Notes under the pieces: model-generated
Database searches by the model: none
What the model was told of the DNA's origin: nothing
Seen by the model: the letters and a program-made list of their open reading frames with translations, nothing else
Source of the DNA: Dokdonella sp.
Lineage (GTDB): Bacteria; Pseudomonadota; Gammaproteobacteria; Xanthomonadales; Rhodanobacteraceae
Direction: 5' to 3'
Assembly: GCF_019634815.1 (NCBI RefSeq)
Contig: NZ_JAHCAP010000012.1
Location: 1 to 64,000, forward strand
Length of the DNA stretch: 64,000 nucleotides
Made by a program: the position numbers and the translations under genes
In this document: one piece after another, positions 60,234-64,000 of the stretch
How positions within the stretch are numbered: position 1 is the first letter of the stretch
Layout of the letters: each line of letters starts with the position of its first letter

Positions 60234-61493
60234 CTACAGCGCCAGCATCAAATCCTCGGCCTCGACATGGTCGAGATGGATGCGGTTGGCGAACAGCGAA
60301 AACGCGAGCACGCCGGACAGGCCGCGCGCGTGTTGCAGCCAGGGCGGCAGGAAGCGCGGCGGCGCGATGCGGCCGTTGTCGAATTGGGACTCGAGCGCGA
60401 GCACATCCCGCAGCGCGAGCTTGCCCGCAAACAGGTAGCGGCACAGTTCCATGCGCTGGTTCTTGAGCGCCCAGCGGAAGAAGGTGTGCACCGAGAGCAG
60501 ACCATGCAGGTAGACCGCATCCTTGGTGAAGGCTGCGCCACCCGTGGGCATGACGCCGCGGAACACGCGCTGCGCCGAGGCAAAACTGTCGCTCTGGCTT
60601 TGCCCCGCATCGAGAAAGCAGCGGAACACCTCGATGAAGTCGGCGCCGCGCAATGCCATGTCGATGGCGAGGATGCGCAGCGAAATCCGCTTCATGCGCG
60701 CGATGTCGATCGAGCCCGACATCAGCTCGGCGAACACCGCCAGGCCTTCCTGGGTGGCGGTGATGCGCGGCGAGGAACGCGCCATCGACTTCAGCAGCGG
60801 CTGTGCGCGTCCGTTGAGCGCAGTCAGCGAATGCACGAAGGCTTCGTGATTGAGCAGCTGGTCGCGGTCGTAGCTGGAAAATGAAGTCGCCGCGCGCAGG
60901 CGGATGCGGGTCGCACCCGCGGCGGCCTTGGCGATCAGGTCGGGATCGGTTTCCACCCGCACCACGCCGGCTCCGAAATAGGCATCGAGCCGCGCCGACA
61001 ATTCATCGCGCAGGACACTCGCGGGAATGTCATCGCTGGCACCGTCGGGCAGGTCGCCGCCATTGCATTCGTCGGCGATCTCGATGAAGTGGCGCGCGGC
61101 ATCGAGATTGGACAATTGCGCGCCCGGCACGCGGCCATCGGGTCGGCCGTACAGTTCGATCGAGCAGGCGCTGAAGGCGCGGGTGCCCACCGCTTCGAGC
61201 AATTGCGTGGCGACATGCCAGGAACGCGCACTGCGATGGAGATAGTCACCCAGTGGATGCGTCGGATCGGCTGCGGCGAGGATTGCGTCCAGACTATGGC
61301 GCGTGGCCGAGAAATCCGCGCGCGCATAGCTCACCTGCGGCAAGACGGCCTTGCCTGCCTGCCAGTCGGCAAGAAATTTCTGCTCGATCGATGCCGGCCA
61401 GCTCACCGCATCGAGCAGGCGCACGCCGCGCGTGGCTTCGACCAGTTGGCGATCGAGTTCGGCGAAATGATCGGCCTCGCGCTGCGCGTTCAT
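60234..61493 (-). CDS. QEGLA-motif putative metallopeptidase (DUF1704)
   Basis: 419 aa. Contains the family-defining TQEGLAVFAELMSG (Gln248-Ala252) and HEAFVH (His216-His221), an HExxxH zinc-binding motif. The DUF1704 family is annotated as flavohemoglobin-expression-modulating in bacteria and is related to eukaryotic tubulin carboxypeptidases MATCAP/TMCP, so a carboxypeptidase-like activity is plausible. Cytoplasmic (no signal peptide). It is 6 bp downstream of rsgA, probably cotranscribed. Confidence 0.85.
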   Translation of the reverse strand: MNAQREADHFAELDRQLVEATRGVRLLDAVSWPASIEQKFLADWQAGKAVLPQVSYARADFSATRHSLDAILAAADPTHPLGDYLHRSARSWHVATQLLEAVGTRAFSACSIELYGRPDGRVPGAQLSNLDAARHFIEIADECNGGDLPDGASDDIPASVLRDELSARLDAYFGAGVVRVETDPDLIAKAAAGATRIRLRAATSFSSYDRDQLLNHEAFVHSLTALNGRAQPLLKSMARSSPRITATQEGLAVFAELMSGSIDIARMKRISLRILAIDMALRGADFIEVFRCFLDAGQSQSDSFASAQRVFRGVMPTGGAAFTKDAVYLHGLLSVHTFFRWALKNQRMELCRYLFAGKLALRDVLALESQFDNGRIAPPRFLPPWLQHARGLSGVLAFSLFANRIHLDHVEAEDLMLAL

Positions 61494-61499
61494 GCGTCT

Positions 61500-62579
61500 T
61501 CAGCCGCGCCCGTATTTTTCAGCCAGTCGCCGGTTGAGCGCCTTGGTCAGCACCTTGCCCTCGCCCTTGCGTCGCATCTGCGCTTCGAGCGCATCGGCGG
61601 TCGCGACGAGTTCGTCGCGCAACTTGCAGAAATTGCGCCAGCGATCACCATCGAGGCTGCCGTCTTCGAGCGCCGCACGCACCGCACAACCGGGCTCGCT
61701 TTGGTGTGCGCAGTCGCCGAATCGACAGGACCGGGCGAGCGCGTCGATATCGGCGAACTGCCCCTCGTCGAGTTCTTCGCTGCCGGTGAGCTTGAGCTCA
61801 CGCATGCCGGGTGTGTCGATCAGGCAACCGCCACTGGGCAGCATGAGCAGGGCGCGGTGGGTGGTGGTGTGGCGACCGCGGCTGTCGCGCTCGCGTACTG
61901 CGCCGGTGGCCTGGCGCAGTTCGCCAAGCAGGGTATTGGTCAGGGTCGACTTGCCCGCGCCCGAGGAACCAACCAGCACGGTGCTGCTGCCGGGACCGAG
62001 CCAGGCCAGCAGCGGCGCGACACTCTCGGCCGACTTGGCATTGATGGCCAATACACGCGCGGCATCGCCCAGCCGCTCACGCAATTGCACGAGCGCGTCA
62101 GCGGCGGCATCGCTGCGATCCGCCTTGGTCAACACCACCACGGCCTGCGCGCCGCTGTCCTCGATCAGAAGCAGGTAGCGTTCGATGCGCGCCGGATTGA
62201 AATCGCCATCGAGCCCCATCAGCACGAACACGGTGTCGATGTTGGCGGCGATCACCTGACGGCGATGGCTCTCGCCCGCGGCGCCGCGCTTGAACTCGCT
62301 CGAACGCGGCAGGATGGCCTCGATCGTCGGCGGCTGGCCCGGCGCGACGATGACGAAGTCACCGACCGCGGGCCGATCGACCGGATCGATGTCACGACGC
62401 AGGAAACGCGCCGCAGGCTGGGCATTGAATGGCGCATCGCCATCGTGCAATTCATAGCCGGCACGATGCTGGGCGACCACACGAGCCAGCCGCTGCGCCG
62501 GCTCCAGCGCCGGCACCGGCACGGCCGGGCGCCAGCCAATGCGGGCCAGGCGCGCGGCGGTGTCGGAAGCGGTCTGCAT
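61500..62579 (-). CDS. rsgA: Small ribosomal subunit biogenesis GTPase RsgA
   Basis: 359 aa. Circularly permuted GTPase acting late in 30S assembly. An N-terminal OB-fold precedes the permuted motifs G4 (VLTKADRS, about 150), G1 (GSSGAGKST, about 204) and G3 (DTPG), then a C-terminal zinc finger (CRFGDCAHQSEPGC). The message may be leaderless: a TAGAAT box lies six bases upstream of the ATG. Confidence 0.95.
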   Translation of the reverse strand: MQTASDTAARLARIGWRPAVPVPALEPAQRLARVVAQHRAGYELHDGDAPFNAQPAARFLRRDIDPVDRPAVGDFVIVAPGQPPTIEAILPRSSEFKRGAAGESHRRQVIAANIDTVFVLMGLDGDFNPARIERYLLLIEDSGAQAVVVLTKADRSDAAADALVQLRERLGDAARVLAINAKSAESVAPLLAWLGPGSSTVLVGSSGAGKSTLTNTLLGELRQATGAVRERDSRGRHTTTHRALLMLPSGGCLIDTPGMRELKLTGSEELDEGQFADIDALARSCRFGDCAHQSEPGCAVRAALEDGSLDGDRWRNFCKLRDELVATADALEAQMRRKGEGKVLTKALNRRLAEKYGRG

Positions 62580-62585
62580 GGCAGG

Positions 62586-62591
62586 ATTCTA
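62586..62591 (-). promoter_or_regulatory. rsgA -10 box, probable leaderless start
   Basis: Minus-strand TAGAAT at 62591-62586, followed by six bases and the rsgA ATG. Transcription would begin at or within a base of the start codon. The -35 region is weak. Confidence 0.5.
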
Positions 62592-62688
62592 GCCGGGTTT
62601 GCCGTGCGAACCGTGCCCTCGTCACCGCATGGTGCGGCGCCGCAGATGCGCTGCTACGATGGCAGGATCATTTTCCCCGGAATACTCG

Positions 62689-63927
62689 ATGACCACCGCG
62701 CCGATCGCGACCAGTCAACGCCTGAATCAGGTGCGCTACGACATTCGTGGCCCGCTCAGTCGGCGCGCCCATGAACTCGAGCGCGAGGGCCAGTCGATCC
62801 TGCGTCTGCATATCGGCAACCCCGGTCTGTTCGGCTTTCGCGTGCCGCAGCATCTGCGCGATGCAATTTCCGAGCATCTGCCGCGCAGCGAAGCCTACTG
62901 CCACCAGCAAGGCCTGATCGAAGCGCGCGAGGCGATCGCCGCGCAGCACCGGCGCCATGGCGTCAATGCCGCCGCCGAGCGCGTGTTCATCGGCAATGGC
63001 GTGAGCGAACTCATCGATCTCAGCCTGCGCGCCCTGCTCGATGTCGGCGACGAAGTCCTCATTCCTGCGCCCGACTATCCGCTGTGGACCGCAGCCACGC
63101 GCCTCAATGGCGGCGTACCCGTGCACTATCCCTGTCCGCCCGAACGCGCGCATCTGCCCGATGCCGGCGAGATCGAAGCGCTGATCACGTCGCGCACGCG
63201 CGCGCTGGTGATCATCAACCCCAACAATCCGACCGGCGCGGTCTATCCGCGCGAGTTGCTCGTCGAGCTCGTCGCCATCGCGCGGCGCCACGGCTTGGTG
63301 CTGCTGGCCGACGAGATCTACGACAGCGTGCTCTACGACGCGGCCGCGTTCAGCGCACTCGCGCCACTCGCCGGCGAGGTGCCGTGCCTGAGTTACGGTG
63401 GCCTGTCCAAGGTGCATCTGGCCTGCGGCTATCGCGTCGGCTGGCTGTCGGTGAGCGGCGAGGTCGCATCCACCACCGAGCTGGTGCGCGCGCTCGACCT
63501 GCTCGCGAGCCTGCGCCTGTGCAGCAACGTCACCGCGCAATGGGCGATCAAGCCCGCGCTGGAAGGTCCGAACGAAATCGGCAAGTTGACTGCGCCCGGC
63601 GGTCGCCTGCATGCAGCGCGCAGCGCGGTGATCGATGCCGTCGAGCGCAGCGCCTTCCTGCAATTGGTCAAGCCGCAAGGTGCGCTGTACGCATTCCCGT
63701 CGGTCGATACTGATCGACTGCCCGGCTTCGATGACGCCGCCTTCGCGCTCGACCTGCTCGAGCATGAGCGCATCCTGCTGGTGCCCGGATCGAGCTTCAA
63801 CATCGCCGCACGCAATCACTTCCGCGTCACCCTGCTGCCCGAACCGGCAACGATCGCCGAGGCCTTTGCCGCGATCGAACGCCAGCTCGAACGCTTCGCC
63901 GCACAGGCGAATCGGCGCGTGGCCTGA
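62689..63927 (+). CDS. alaA: PLP-dependent aminotransferase, AlaA-like
   Basis: 412 aa class I/II aminotransferase, probably glutamate-pyruvate transaminase. Motifs: NGVSELIDLSLRALLDVGDEVLIPAPDYPLW, IINPNNPTG, ADEIYDSVLYD, and the PLP lysine in YGGLSKVHLACGYRVGW. ATG at 62689; TGC-TACGAT (62652-62660) upstream is an extended -10. The stop overlaps the next start (TGATG). Confidence 0.9.
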   Translation: MTTAPIATSQRLNQVRYDIRGPLSRRAHELEREGQSILRLHIGNPGLFGFRVPQHLRDAISEHLPRSEAYCHQQGLIEAREAIAAQHRRHGVNAAAERVFIGNGVSELIDLSLRALLDVGDEVLIPAPDYPLWTAATRLNGGVPVHYPCPPERAHLPDAGEIEALITSRTRALVIINPNNPTGAVYPRELLVELVAIARRHGLVLLADEIYDSVLYDAAAFSALAPLAGEVPCLSYGGLSKVHLACGYRVGWLSVSGEVASTTELVRALDLLASLRLCSNVTAQWAIKPALEGPNEIGKLTAPGGRLHAARSAVIDAVERSAFLQLVKPQGALYAFPSVDTDRLPGFDDAAFALDLLEHERILLVPGSSFNIAARNHFRVTLLPEPATIAEAFAAIERQLERFAAQANRRVA

Positions 63928-64000
63928 TGCCGACGGCGCAGGGCGCGCGCTTGCGCTATCTCGCGCTCGGTGATTCCTACACCATCGGCGAAGGTGTCGA
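63927..64000 (+). CDS. SGNH/GDSL hydrolase, partial
   Basis: Truncated by the window end after about 24 codons. MPTAQGARLRYLALGDSYT is the start of an SGNH-family esterase, with the catalytic Ser in GDSY. The ATG overlaps the alaA stop as TGATG, so the two are cotranscribed. Confidence 0.75.
   Translation, partial: MPTAQGARLRYLALGDSYTIGEGV

Overview
The window is a GC-rich chromosomal segment of a gammaproteobacterium of the Xanthomonadales/Lysobacterales type, most likely Rhodanobacteraceae and possibly Dokdonella-like. The pointers are the gene order around the division and cell-wall (dcw) cluster (mraZ to lpxC, then dciA, an M23 peptidase, secA and a Nudix-ThiE fusion), the rnpB/rsmI/lpoA/yraN/dolP neighbourhood, REP-like repeats of the GTAGGAGCG type at the left edge, and an IFGNGFE-type motif in a secreted protein. 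The assignment is inference from gene content; no rRNA or tRNA was found.

Region by region. 1-204: REP-like palindromes. 205-5222 (minus): Nudix/ThiE fusion, secA and an M23 peptidase, with dciA divergent. 5819-22786 (minus): a compact dcw cluster (mraZ-rsmH-ftsL-ftsI-[51-aa ORF]-murE-murF-mraY-ftsW-murG-murC-ddl-ftsQ-ftsA-ftsZ-lpxC). Most junctions are ATGA, TGATG or TTGA overlaps. A strong promoter with four 10-bp MraZ operator repeats lies in front. 23190-25822 (minus): TSUP permease, RNase P RNA, a small membrane protein, rsmI. 25901-28714 (plus): lpoA-yraN-dolP-like. 28758-31945 (minus): a large secreted protein and an ECF sigma factor. 32485-40428 (plus): aceE, an MFS transporter, a phosphoesterase and an MscS channel. 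40486-45285 (minus): HU, then an operon of a response regulator and two paralogous 7TM sensor kinases. 45709-56129 (plus): a GFA-type protein, then a multi-gene envelope locus. 56221-62579 (minus): maeB, a 62-aa ORF, an M20 amidohydrolase, a QEGLA-motif protein and rsgA. 62689-64000 (plus): alaA and the start of an SGNH hydrolase gene.

Two loci stand out. (1) The kinases encoded at 41017-42819 and 42823-44619 are tandem paralogues with complementary defects. One keeps the phospho-accepting histidine but has a degenerate ATP-binding domain; the other keeps the ATP-binding motifs but has Asp where the histidine should be. They look like an obligate trans-phosphorylating pair feeding the adjacent NarL-type regulator. 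(2) The locus at 46340-56129 encodes an exported protein made of four exact 34-residue repeats, then, after an intercistronic hairpin, a small exported protein, a CsgG/HfaB-like lipoprotein with a DUF4384-like tail, another small exported protein, an ECF sigma factor, a putative anti-sigma factor, an OmpA-domain protein, an Ig-repeat outer-membrane beta-barrel protein and a caspase-like lipoprotein. It resembles a self-regulated, curli-like surface-fibre system joined to a cell-envelope caspase. I do not recognise it as a described system.

The rest is ordinary housekeeping DNA. It carries several regulatory details: tandem hairpins between ftsA and ftsZ, an inverted repeat upstream of the secA promoter, a probable leaderless rsgA start, and stem-loop terminators at most convergent junctions.
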